Shown here one piece after another: positions 1 through 7,259 of a DNA stretch of 64,000 nucleotides. The notes beneath the pieces were generated by a model, which did not search any database, had not been told where the DNA came from, and saw only the letters and a list, made by a program, of their open reading frames with translations. A program made the translations under genes and the position numbers. Location: positions 62,001 through 126,000 of the forward strand of contig NZ_BMOD01000006.1 in the NCBI RefSeq assembly GCF_014646895.1, given 5' to 3'. This DNA comes from Deinococcus roseus. GTDB taxonomy: Bacteria > Deinococcota > Deinococci > Deinococcales > Deinococcaceae. The stretch's first letter is position 1, and each line of letters starts with the position of its first letter.

Positions 1-635
1 GGCAACAGCAGGGTGGCTCTGGGCATCAGATCCCGGAACTTTTTCAGTTCTGCCGGGTGGGTGGCTCCCACCACTGCCCCCACACTGCTGAGCCCTTCTC
101 CTTCTTCTGCACCCAGGCTGTCCAGGGCTTTTGCCACCACTTCGGCCAGCAGGCCATCCGGGGTGGAAAGGTCCTGCAGGTCTTTTGATCCAGGATTGGA
201 GGTTTTGACCAGCACAAAGACCCCGCCTCCATTTTTGCGCCCTGCATCCACAAAGGGCCTGAGGGTTTCAAAACCCAGGTAGGGATTGACGGTCAGGGCA
301 TTTCCGGCGTGCTCTCCGGTCATCCAGGCCTGGGCGTAGGCTTCTGCAGTGCTGCCAATGTCTCCGCGTTTGGCGTCCAGCAGCACAGGCAAGTCCAGGG
401 TGCGGGCCAGTCGCATCAGTTCGATCATGAATTCAATGCCCTGCAGGCCCATGGCTTCATAAAAAGCGGCCTGGGGTTTCACACAGGCCGCGTGGGGAGC
501 AACACCTTCCAGCACCGCCAGCGTTTGCCTTTTCATCTGTTCAAAACTGCCGTGTGCAGCCAGCCTCGGGTCCAGGCCCAGGCACAGGCGGGTGTTCTGT
601 TTTTCGCTTCGTTCCCTCAGTCTCTGCTGAAACAC
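1..635 (-). CDS. pyrF: Orotidine 5'-phosphate decarboxylase, 3' end cut by window edge
   Basis: This enzyme decarboxylates OMP to UMP, the last step of de novo pyrimidine synthesis, in the cytosol. The reverse-strand reading frame gives the type 2 PyrF pattern: CLGLDPR near the N-terminus, the catalytic LLDAKRGDIG stretch, and VGATHP near the visible end. I place the start at GTG 635, because GGAGG lies five bases upstream; an in-frame GTG 12 bases further up overlaps that site. About 211 residues are visible and the C-terminus lies beyond base 1. It diverges from the oxidoreductase gene at 794. Confidence 0.9.
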   Translation of the reverse strand, partial: MFQQRLRERSEKQNTRLCLGLDPRLAAHGSFEQMKRQTLAVLEGVAPHAACVKPQAAFYEAMGLQGIEFMIELMRLARTLDLPVLLDAKRGDIGSTAEAYAQAWMTGEHAGNALTVNPYLGFETLRPFVDAGRKNGGGVFVLVKTSNPGSKDLQDLSTPDGLLAEVVAKALDSLGAEEGEGLSSVGAVVGATHPAELKKFRDLMPRATLLL

Positions 636-793
636 AATGTCCTCCACACTGCTCTGAAAGGTCCAGCCTCTCAGGAATCAACACAGGATAACCCCTGCTG
701 CAGATTTCAGGGCATAAAGTCTAAACGGGTGCAGATCGTTTTTCCTCTGGACAAACTCACCCCCGATCTGGAAATTCGCGTTATAAAGAACGC

Positions 794-1864
794 ATGACCT
801 CGAGACCCCTGAATGTGAAGCCCCTGAATGTGGCCCTGCTCGGGTACGGATTTGCAGGCAAGACCTTTCATGCACCCCTGATTGCCAGCGTGCCAGAGCT
901 GAAATTGCATGTGGTGTCCTCCAGTCAACCTGAAAAAGTGCATGTGGATTTCCCGGATGCTGTGGTGGAAACAGATCCCTATGTTGCCCTTGCCAGAGAG
1001 GATGTGGATCTGGTGGTGATCGCCACCCCCAACACCACCCACTTTGATCTGGCCAAAGCGGCTTTGCTGGCAGGTAAACACGTGGTCGTGGACAAGCCTT
1101 TCACTTTGACCACCGTGGAGGCCAGAGAACTGGACACCCTGGCAGCCCGCTCTGAACTCCTGCTCTCGGTGTTTCACAACCGGCGCTGGGATGCAGATTT
1201 CCTGACCTTAAAGCAGCTTGTTGCAGAGGGCACCCTGGGACGCATTGTGCATTTTGAATCCCATTTTGACCGTTACCGTCCCAGTGTGGTGAACCGCTGG
1301 CGGGAACAGGATTTGCCCGGAAGTGGTTTGTGGTACGACCTCGGACCGCACGTGCTGGATCAGGCGGTGCAGCTTTTTGGCTGGCCTGAAACCCTGCAGG
1401 CAGATCTGGCGGTGCAGCGCGATGGAGGTCAGGCCACTGACTTTTTCCATGTGACGCTGGGTTACGGTTCCCTCAGGGTCATTTTGCATGGTTCCATGCT
1501 GGTGGCTGCGCCCAATCCCAGGTTCATCGTGCATGGAGCGTCTGGAAGTTACATCAAATATGGGCTGGACACCCAGGAAAGTGCCCTCAAAGCAGGAGAC
1601 AAGCCCGGAGATCCCAACTGGGGCCATGACCCTGAAAAAGGCACCCTCTACACCCAGCAAGACGGCCAGATCCAGCAGCAAACCGCAGAAAACCAGAGCG
1701 GCACATACCAGACCTACTATCAGGGCATCGCTTCAGCTTTGCAGCAAGATGCTTTCAATCCAGTGACCGCAGAGCAGGCCATCTGGGTGATGGAACTGTT
1801 GGAACGTGCAGAGGAATCTGCCCAGACGGGAAGCCGTCTGGTACTCGAAAGGAAAACCCCATGA
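794..1864 (+). CDS. Gfo/Idh/MocA family NAD(P)-dependent oxidoreductase
   Basis: This is a 356-residue two-domain dehydrogenase. The N-terminal Rossmann domain shows GYGFAGKTFHAP (cofactor loop), VVIATPNTTH and the family motif VVDKPFT with the conserved Lys. The C-terminal part (about 125-350) has the mixed sheet domain with DLGPHVLDQA, which carries the catalytic-type His. It resembles the YdgJ/YhhX subgroup; the sugar or inositol-like substrate cannot be read from sequence. The stop overlaps the next gene's start by four bases (ATGA), so the two are translationally coupled. A TATAAA lies six bases before the ATG and could be a weak leaderless -10. Confidence 0.88.
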   Translation: MTSRPLNVKPLNVALLGYGFAGKTFHAPLIASVPELKLHVVSSSQPEKVHVDFPDAVVETDPYVALAREDVDLVVIATPNTTHFDLAKAALLAGKHVVVDKPFTLTTVEARELDTLAARSELLLSVFHNRRWDADFLTLKQLVAEGTLGRIVHFESHFDRYRPSVVNRWREQDLPGSGLWYDLGPHVLDQAVQLFGWPETLQADLAVQRDGGQATDFFHVTLGYGSLRVILHGSMLVAAPNPRFIVHGASGSYIKYGLDTQESALKAGDKPGDPNWGHDPEKGTLYTQQDGQIQQQTAENQSGTYQTYYQGIASALQQDAFNPVTAEQAIWVMELLERAEESAQTGSRLVLERKTP

Positions 1865-2355
1865 ATTTGCAAACCGACATCCAGCGCATCCAGCAGCAGG
1901 AAGAAACCCTGCGCTTCGAGGCTTTCGATTTTGACACCGCCTGGGAACTGGGCAACGCCATCCGGGAAATTGCCCTGCAGGAAGGCAAAGGGGTGGTCAT
2001 TGACATCCATCGCTTGGATGGCCTGCAACTGTTCTTCACAGCCCTCCCTGGCACCAACCCCGACAACCTGAACTGGGTGCGCAGAAAAGCCAATGTGGTC
2101 AGGCACTTCCAGAAAAGCTCTTATCAGATCGGTCAGGACCTCAAGGCCAGAAACACCACCGTCACCGAAGCCCACGGTCTGTCTGATGCGGACCACGCCA
2201 CCCACGGAGGCGCTTTCCCCATCGTGCTGAAAACAGGGGAGATGGTCGGGGTGGTCACGGTTTCTGGTGTTCCCCAGCGGGAAGACCATGCTCTGGTGGT
2301 CAAGGGGCTGTGCAAGGTGCTGGATCAGGACCATGACACCCTGAAACTGGATTGA
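1861..2355 (+). CDS. UPF0303 (DUF336-like) family protein
   Basis: This 164-residue protein is of the UPF0303/HbpS-GlcG fold. The visible pattern is an N-terminal helix, then GNAIREIALQEGKGVVIDI, RRKANVVRHFQKSS and a C-terminal GGAFPIVL...GVVTVSGVPQREDH. Members lack a well defined biochemical role; some relatives bind haem or act in degradation operons. Its four-base overlap with the oxidoreductase suggests a joint function, perhaps the metabolism of one small molecule. The function is inference; the family call is firm. Confidence 0.85.
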   Translation: MNLQTDIQRIQQQEETLRFEAFDFDTAWELGNAIREIALQEGKGVVIDIHRLDGLQLFFTALPGTNPDNLNWVRRKANVVRHFQKSSYQIGQDLKARNTTVTEAHGLSDADHATHGGAFPIVLKTGEMVGVVTVSGVPQREDHALVVKGLCKVLDQDHDTLKLD

Positions 2356-2377
2356 GCGAACCGATTTGAGCAAGCAC

Positions 2378-2408
2378 AAAAAAACAGCCCCTGAATTTCA
2401 GGGGCTGT
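2378..2408 (-). terminator. Intrinsic terminator of rpmI-rplT
   Basis: An 11-bp stem (ACAGCCCCTGA with its complement, 3-base loop, 2384-2408) is followed on the minus strand by a T tract (A run at 2378-2383 on the plus strand). It may also stop plus-strand transcription from 1861. Confidence 0.88.
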
Positions 2409-2421
2409 TCTGATTTGAGGT

Positions 2422-2784
2422 TTAAGCGCTGGCGAGAGCGTTTTTGGCGGTGGTCACCAGACCGGCGAACACCTGGGGTTCACGGGCGGCGATGTCGGCC
2501 AGGATTTTGCGGTCCAGGGCGATGCCAGCTTTTTTCAGACCGAACATCAGGCTGGAGTAGCTGATGTCGTTGAGGCGAGCGGCAGCGTTGATGCGCTGGA
2601 TCCACAGGCGACGGAAGTCGCGCTTCTTGTTGCGACGGTCGCGGTATTCGTAGGTGGCTGCGTTCAGCAGGGTCTGGAAGGCGTTCTTGTACTGCTTGGA
2701 GCGTGAACCCCAGAAGCCTTTGGCGCGTTTCAGAACCTTCTTGTGACGGCGGCGGCGGATGATACCAGTCTTGGCGCGTGGCAT
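2422..2784 (-). CDS. rplT: 50S ribosomal protein L20
   Basis: L20 binds 23S rRNA early in 50S assembly. The 120 residues carry the typical start MPRAKTGIIRRRRHKK, the basic N-terminal tail, and the globular half with DISYSSLMFGLKKAGI. The start is fixed by that motif. Its ATG shares one base with the rpmI stop (TAATG), so translation is coupled. Unusually, infC is not next to it; it lies at 6110-6688 with its own promoter region. Confidence 0.98.
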   Translation of the reverse strand: MPRAKTGIIRRRRHKKVLKRAKGFWGSRSKQYKNAFQTLLNAATYEYRDRRNKKRDFRRLWIQRINAAARLNDISYSSLMFGLKKAGIALDRKILADIAAREPQVFAGLVTTAKNALASA

Positions 2785-2987
2785 TAGTTGCGTCCTCCGG
2801 GGAACATGAGTTTCATGCGGGCCCACTCACTCTTGGCCAGCACAAATCCGGTGCCTTTGTTGGCGATTTCTTTGCCAGATTTGCCGGTGTTCTGGTGGCG
2901 CTTGCCACTTTTGAACGCCATGACTTTGCCGGTTGCAGTCACTTTGATGCGACGCACAGCAGCCTTTTTGGTCTTTTGCTTGGGCAT
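2784..2987 (-). CDS. rpmI: 50S ribosomal protein L35
   Basis: This small basic 50S protein has 67 residues beginning MPKQKTKKAAVRRIKVTATG and containing the family segment KSGKRHQNTGKS. The ribosome binding site AGGAGG sits about eight bases before the ATG. It is the first gene of the rpmI-rplT unit, read from a near-consensus promoter at 3086-3114 through a leader of about 90 bases containing a hairpin just before the ribosome binding site. Confidence 0.98.
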   Translation of the reverse strand: MPKQKTKKAAVRRIKVTATGKVMAFKSGKRHQNTGKSGKEIANKGTGFVLAKSEWARMKLMFPGGRN

Positions 2988-3003
2988 TTTAAAGTCCTCC
3001 TGA

Positions 3004-3025
3004 GGTTTTCCCCTTGGGGTAAACC
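3004..3025 (-). promoter_or_regulatory. Leader hairpin before rpmI, possible L20/L35 autoregulatory site
   Basis: On the minus strand the leader carries GGTTTACCCC, a two-base loop, then GGGGAAAACC, about ten pairs with one mismatch. It ends some ten bases before the rpmI ribosome binding site, a position suited to translational feedback as known for L20 leaders in other phyla. No conserved L20-leader consensus could be checked. Confidence 0.4.
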
Positions 3026-3085
3026 TGGAAGTCCGGTCGCAGGCCTTTCAGCTTGCAGTGTTCCCGGCTTCACTTCAGCCTTATG

Positions 3086-3114
3086 AATATACTTGAAAGT
3101 CTCCCATTTGTCAA
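3086..3114 (-). promoter_or_regulatory. Promoter of rpmI-rplT
   Basis: TTGACA (3114-3109), a 17-base spacer and TATATT (3091-3086) on the minus strand match the housekeeping sigma consensus at 11 of 12 positions. The predicted transcription start is near 3079. Confidence 0.85.
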
Positions 3115-3249
3115 AAAATCCTGGTGCAGCACCGTGAAACCGCTGGACCTGCAGGGGGTGAACCTGCAGGAACGGGAACGCCATGAAAAGTGAAACCGTA
3201 ACACTTCCCAAAGACCCGCCCCATTGGGCAGGGTACAACAGGAGGCAAG

Positions 3250-3441
3250 ATGAGCAGTTTTTCCGCGGGTTCTTTTTCCATTGGTTCTTTCATTGGCTCC
3301 CATTCCCATTCGCACCGCCGCCACCGCAGGCACAGGCACCACCGCCGCAGAGGATGCCTGAATCTGGGCATCGGTTGTGCCGTTTATGCGGGCATTTTCA
3401 TGGTGGGTGCATCCTGGATCACCTGGTGGGTGGTCAGCTGA
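3250..3441 (+). CDS. Small His/Arg-rich membrane protein
   Basis: This 63-residue protein has a Ser/Gly/Phe-rich start, a block of about fifteen alternating His and Arg residues (about 19-34), and one hydrophobic helix (about 38-60) ending WITWWVV. AGGAGG lies four to five bases before the ATG, the strongest ribosome binding site locally, which supports a real gene. The frame also stays open for a longer protein that reads through this stretch in another frame, but that reading gives only low-complexity Pro/His residues here. No known family is recognised. Its end overlaps the kinase start by about 16 bases. Confidence 0.6.
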   Translation: MSSFSAGSFSIGSFIGSHSHSHRRHRRHRHHRRRGCLNLGIGCAVYAGIFMVGASWITWWVVS

Positions 3442-4508
3442 GCACCCTGCTGCAACGTCTGGGGGTGGTGGGTGAAGTGGTACGCAGTTTGCTGGGCCAA
3501 TCTGAACCCATCACCTGTCCAGTCATGCTGAAACCCGCCCTGAAAGCGGTGTGGCCAGACCTGAAAAGCATGGAAGTCTGGAAATTCGGAGAAGGGGAGC
3601 GGGCAGATTATGCTTCGGTCCGTCTGGAACGCGCAGGAGGCAGTGAAGAGGTTTTTGTGAAGTACCGTCCCATGTGGGATTTCAGCCCCAGACACCACCA
3701 GCGGTTCCTCAATGAGATCCTATATTTGCGTGAATTTGCTCCCCTGGTGAACATTCCCCATGCTGCCCTGAAAGGTGCACAGCACAACAGCCAGACCTTC
3801 AAAGCCCACTTGATCCTGGAAAACCTGGAAAGCCGCTGCATGCAGTGGTCTGACCTTCCCGAACCCGAGCGTTTTGCACGGGTGAACAGGGTGGTGGAAT
3901 TGCTGGCCAGCTTTCATGCCCAGTGGATGTTGCATCCCAGCCTGAAGAAACATCCCAGTCACCCCTGGGGAGACCATTTGCCCAGACTGTTGCAGAAACA
4001 CCGCACTGCCCTGAAACAGCCTCCAGAAGGCATCGCTGCAGAAATGCGAAACACCGTTTTGCAACTTCTGGAACCAGGACGTCTAGAAGAAATTTATGCA
4101 CCTGCACGCCACATCACCCTCTGCCATGGGGATTTTCATTTTGGGCAGGTGCTGGTGGACCGCCTGAACCGGGACCGCCTGTACCTGATCGATTATGAAC
4201 ACACGGCAGTCACGCCCCTGGGATTTGACCTCGCCCATTTCCTGGGGGTGAGGTTCAACTGGTTTGAACGCACCCATCTGGAAGCTGCATTGCTGGACGG
4301 CTATCTGCACGCTTTACAGCAGCATGGGGTTTTGCTTTCCAGAGAAGAACTGCTGCAGGAATACCGTGTGGGATTGCTGCACAATTTTTTGTTGATGTGG
4401 TCCCGCTGCCAAAAAGAGCCCATTCCCATGTTTCATGAGCTGTTGCAGCGCCTGTGGGTGGCTTTGCAAGAACATCAGGTTTTGCAGCCTGCTGCTGTCT
4501 TGCGGTAA
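3426..4508 (+). CDS. Aminoglycoside phosphotransferase (APH)-fold kinase
   Basis: This is a protein of about 360 residues with the APH/choline kinase catalytic core: a nucleotide lobe with FVKYRP, the catalytic loop CHGDFHFGQVL and the metal-binding IDYEHTAVTPLGFDLAHF. The physiological substrate is unknown; such proteins phosphorylate small molecules and are not necessarily resistance enzymes. The start is uncertain. The frame is open from ATG 3183, but residues before about 3426 are a low-complexity shadow of the small gene at 3250. I chose GTG 3426, coupled to that gene's end; GTG 3465 is also possible. It is followed ten bases later by a methyltransferase gene. Confidence 0.75.
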   Translation: MGGQLSTLLQRLGVVGEVVRSLLGQSEPITCPVMLKPALKAVWPDLKSMEVWKFGEGERADYASVRLERAGGSEEVFVKYRPMWDFSPRHHQRFLNEILYLREFAPLVNIPHAALKGAQHNSQTFKAHLILENLESRCMQWSDLPEPERFARVNRVVELLASFHAQWMLHPSLKKHPSHPWGDHLPRLLQKHRTALKQPPEGIAAEMRNTVLQLLEPGRLEEIYAPARHITLCHGDFHFGQVLVDRLNRDRLYLIDYEHTAVTPLGFDLAHFLGVRFNWFERTHLEAALLDGYLHALQQHGVLLSREELLQEYRVGLLHNFLLMWSRCQKEPIPMFHELLQRLWVALQEHQVLQPAAVLR

Positions 4509-4518
4509 GCTTCTAAAA

Positions 4519-5517
4519 ATGCAGACGTACCAGCTGGACCTTCTCGAAGGCCTGACCCCCTTCGTGCTGAATGAACTGAAACCCCTGAATGCCAGAATCC
4601 TGACCAAAGGCAAGGACTTCTTGCGCATTGCTTTTCCTGGGAAACCCCTTCCACTGTTGCAGCTCAGAACTGTGGTGGCAGTGTCCAGAATTGAGCAGTT
4701 TGAGGTGCCCAGACCCAAAGCCTTGCTGGGCCACCAGCACCTCACCCGACTGCTCAGCATCATTCAGGACACCCAGAAACTGGGGGTTTTCTCTTCTTTC
4801 CGTTTTGCAGCTGCAGGCAGTGATTCCAGTGTGTTTCAGCGGTTGGCAGAGGAGATCAGCAAGCAGAGCAAACTGAAACACGACCCGGAAGAAGGTGAAC
4901 TGGTTTTGCGGTTCCTGAAGGCAGGAGCAGGCTGGGAAGTGCTGGTTCGCCTGTCCCCCAGACCGCTTTCTGCCCGGCCCTGGCGGGTGGCCAACATGGA
5001 AGGAGGCCTCAACGCCACCGTGGCTTCTGCCATGCTGCAACTCGCCCACATTGAAAAACATGATGTGGTGTACAACCCAATGTGTGGCTCGGGAACCCTG
5101 ATGATCGAATGCGGTCTGATTTACGGCAACAGGAAGGTGTCAGGCTGTGATCTGGATTTCGAGCACGTGGGATTTGCACAGGTCAACCTGCAGGCTGCAG
5201 GGCTGGATTTCCCTGTGGAACTGGCAGATGCCACCCATCTGGACCAGCCAGCGCAAAGTGTGGATGTGATTGTCTGCGACCTCCCCTGGGGAGACAACGT
5301 GGGCAGCAACACCGGCAACCTTTCGCTGTACCCCGAATTCTTCCGTGAGATGACCCGCATTGCCACGCCCGGAGCACGCATGGTGCTGATTTCCCACGAG
5401 GTCAAACTGATGGACCGTCTGGTCAAAGGCCAGACAGACTGGAAACTGCTCCGGGAAGACCGGGTGTACCATGGCGGGCATTTCCCCCGCATTTACACCT
5501 TCAACCGTTCACTCTGA
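4519..5517 (+). CDS. THUMP domain class I SAM-dependent RNA methyltransferase
   Basis: This protein has 332 residues. The N-terminal part (about 1-150) resembles THUMP RNA-binding domains. The C-terminal half is a Rossmann methyltransferase with YNPMCGSGTLMIE (motif I) and CDLPWG (the (D/N)PPW-type catalytic motif IV) seen in Trm14/RlmKL-type guanosine or adenosine N-methyltransferases. The target is probably tRNA or rRNA, the exact base being unknown. The start is the ATG at 4519; a longer in-frame start at 4435 would overlap the kinase and adds Cys-rich nonsense. Confidence 0.85.
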   Translation: MQTYQLDLLEGLTPFVLNELKPLNARILTKGKDFLRIAFPGKPLPLLQLRTVVAVSRIEQFEVPRPKALLGHQHLTRLLSIIQDTQKLGVFSSFRFAAAGSDSSVFQRLAEEISKQSKLKHDPEEGELVLRFLKAGAGWEVLVRLSPRPLSARPWRVANMEGGLNATVASAMLQLAHIEKHDVVYNPMCGSGTLMIECGLIYGNRKVSGCDLDFEHVGFAQVNLQAAGLDFPVELADATHLDQPAQSVDVIVCDLPWGDNVGSNTGNLSLYPEFFREMTRIATPGARMVLISHEVKLMDRLVKGQTDWKLLREDRVYHGGHFPRIYTFNRSL

Positions 5518-5528
5518 CTCAGGTCGAA

Positions 5529-5569
5529 AGCAGAACAGCAGGGGTTGTGCGGATCCCTGCTGTTCTGCT
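5529..5569. terminator. Bidirectional terminator between convergent genes
   Basis: A perfect 15-bp stem (AGCAGAACAGCAGGG and complement) encloses an 11-base loop between the methyltransferase and the lipoprotein gene. Confidence 0.8.
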
Positions 5570-5580
5570 GTTTGAAGCAT

Positions 5581-5985
5581 TTAATCTTCCAGTTCGATTT
5601 CAAATTTTCCGCTGTTTCCCTCGCGCTTGACGGTCAGGCGAACCAGGTTGTTCTCGTATTTGTAGGCGGCTTCCACACGGTTGGGACGGGTTTCCATGCC
5701 AGCTCGGATCCAGCCTTTCTTCTTGAACTGGCTGTCATAGTGCTGAAAAACATCATCCAGGTCCCGTTTGCCCAGGCTGAACTCCACTTTGTTGGCTTTG
5801 ACTTTGACATTGCTTGCGCCTTCAGGCAGGGTGTAATCCCCCAGGTTTGTGCTGGGTGGGGTTTTGGGCTGTGCCACCACAGTCTGGGGCACGGTCTGGG
5901 GTCTGGGTTGCACCGAAGTCTGGGTGGTGACGGTGCAGGCCGAAATCAGGGTGGAAAGAACCAGAAAAACCACAGCATGTTTCAT
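5581..5985 (-). CDS. Putative lipoprotein, unknown function
   Basis: This 134-residue protein has a lipoprotein signal peptide (lipobox LISAC, Cys 17). A Pro/Gln/Thr-rich linker (about 18-45) follows, then a mixed alpha/beta domain of about 85 residues with HYDSQFKKKGW near its middle. I do not recognise the family; the domain shape recalls small stress-exported lipoproteins. A TAACAT box six bases before the ATG suggests a leaderless mRNA, which supports this start. Confidence 0.75.
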   Translation of the reverse strand: MKHAVVFLVLSTLISACTVTTQTSVQPRPQTVPQTVVAQPKTPPSTNLGDYTLPEGASNVKVKANKVEFSLGKRDLDDVFQHYDSQFKKKGWIRAGMETRPNRVEAAYKYENNLVRLTVKREGNSGKFEIELED

Positions 5986-5991
5986 GTCTGC

Positions 5992-5997
5992 ATGTTA
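5992..5997 (-). promoter_or_regulatory. -10 box for leaderless lipoprotein mRNA
   Basis: TAACAT on the minus strand ends six bases before the ATG at 5985. No convincing -35 is visible. Confidence 0.45.
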
Positions 5998-6067
5998 ACA
6001 GTACATGAGAAACAGCGCAGCAGATGGACAGTTGAGGGATTTCTCACCTGACAGTCAGTTCTGCAAC

Positions 6068-6091
6068 AAAAAATCCTCCCGCAAGGGAGGA
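6068..6091 (-). terminator. Intrinsic terminator of infC
   Basis: A 7-bp GC-rich stem (TCCTCCC/GGGAGGA, 4-base loop) is followed on the minus strand by six T. Confidence 0.9.
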
Positions 6092-6109
6092 CCAAACAAC
6101 CCGGAGGGC

Positions 6110-6688
6110 TCAGGCTTCCGAGGCAACGGTCTCGGTAACCGTGTCAGAATCTTTATCGGAGTCCTTTTTCTTGACCTTGCCCGGGACAGGCGCAACGATC
6201 ATGTTCATGTCCATGCCAGCAATCGAAGGAGAACCTTCGGGGGTTCCAATGTCTTTGATGGCTTCTGCAACCCGTTCCAGGATGCGTTCACCCAGTTCGG
6301 GGTGGGTGCGTTCGCGGCCACGGAACATGATGGTGACCTTGACTTTGTTGCCTTCTTCCAGGAAGCGGCGCACGTGGTTGGTTTTGGTGTTGAAGTCGTT
6401 GTCATCGATTTTAATGCGGAATTTGATCGACTTGACTTCCTGGGTGCGTGCACGACGGCGGTTGTCTTTTTCGTTCTGTTGTTGCTCATAACGAAAACGC
6501 CCGTAATCCATGAGTTTACAGACCGGGGGAACAGCAGTAGCGCCAACCATCACCAGATCCAGGCCTTTTTCCTGGGCGACACGCAGGGCTTCCCTGGTAT
6601 CGATGATGCCAACTTGGCCGCCCTCGTCATCAATCAAACGGACTTGCCGAACCCGAATCTGCTCATTGATCTTGTGCTCTTTAGAAAT
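6110..6688 (-). CDS. infC: Translation initiation factor IF-3, ATT start codon
   Basis: IF-3 binds the 30S subunit and checks start codon choice. The 192 residues have both IF-3 domains: KINEQIRVRQVRLI at the start, VPPVCKLMDYGRFRYEQQ at the domain 1 end and linker, and KSIKFRIKI, VKVTIMFRGRE and MNMIVAP in domain 2. A charged tail of about 22 residues follows. The start is best placed at ATT (6688-6686): GGAGGT lies seven bases upstream and ISKEHKINEQ matches the conserved N-terminus. This is the rare AUU start that allows IF-3 to repress itself. It stands apart from rpmI-rplT. Confidence 0.95.
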   Translation of the reverse strand: MSKEHKINEQIRVRQVRLIDDEGGQVGIIDTREALRVAQEKGLDLVMVGATAVPPVCKLMDYGRFRYEQQQNEKDNRRRARTQEVKSIKFRIKIDDNDFNTKTNHVRRFLEEGNKVKVTIMFRGRERTHPELGERILERVAEAIKDIGTPEGSPSIAGMDMNMIVAPVPGKVKKKDSDKDSDTVTETVASEA

Positions 6689-7222
6689 TACAACCACCTC
6701 CAGCACGCCCCGTTCTCGGGGATCGTGGACATTCTGGGTAGGAACATCAAATCTTATTTTACACCACTTGCGCAAGGTTCGCCTATGCTGTAAGGCTCAA
6801 AGACCTGCTTCCTGTCTGCCTCATCCAGCTTTTTTTCCTCTCTGCAGCGCTTCTTTAGCGTATGCTTATTCTGCTTTGCGCAGCTTTTCATGTCACCGGG
6901 GAAAACCCTGACCTGGATGGTCGTGCCAGAAAATCTGGAAACAGGTTGCCAGAAACCTCTGCTTTTGTTGTCAGAAAACAGGAGAGATCTGGCTGCTCAG
7001 GACCAGAACATCCTTTTTCCTGAAGCTGTCTAGATCTGAATTTGTGTAGCGGTTTGGAGGGCGGGGTCTGTCAGAAGCCTGATGAAATCAAGCAGGGAGA
7101 GCCTTCCAAAAGGGATTCCAGAATGTTTTCGGACTGTTGCTTGCTCAACAAACAAATAAAGTGGTCTTTAAGTGAAAAAGCGCACGAATGAATTGGTGTA
7201 GATGACTTTTGACACAAATTCA
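6689..7222. other. Long intergenic region with no recognised gene
   Basis: This stretch holds the infC leader on the minus strand (possible -10 TAAAAT or TAAGAT about 40-50 bases before the start) and the upstream region of the NUDIX regulator. I see no plausible coding frame, RNA gene or terminator hairpin in its middle. Confidence 0.5.
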
Positions 7223-7251
7223 TTGACTTGCCTGTCAAAAACAAATATATT
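7223..7251 (+). promoter_or_regulatory. Promoter of the NrtR-like gene, leaderless
   Basis: TTGACT (7223-7228), a 17-base spacer and TATATT (7246-7251) place the transcript start at or within a few bases of the ATG at 7260. A palindrome (AGTGT, 7 bases, ACACT, 7254-7270) covers the start and may be an operator. Confidence 0.8.
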
Positions 7252-7259
7252 TAAGTGTG

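Noticed and set aside
3183..3425. N-terminal extension of the APH-fold kinase frame
   Set aside because: It encodes a Pro/His low-complexity stretch with no ribosome binding site and coincides with a better small gene in another frame.
7187..7200. AATGAATTGGTGTA occurs here and again at 57111-57124
   Set aside because: In 64 kb several exact 14-base matches are expected by chance; flanking sequence differs.
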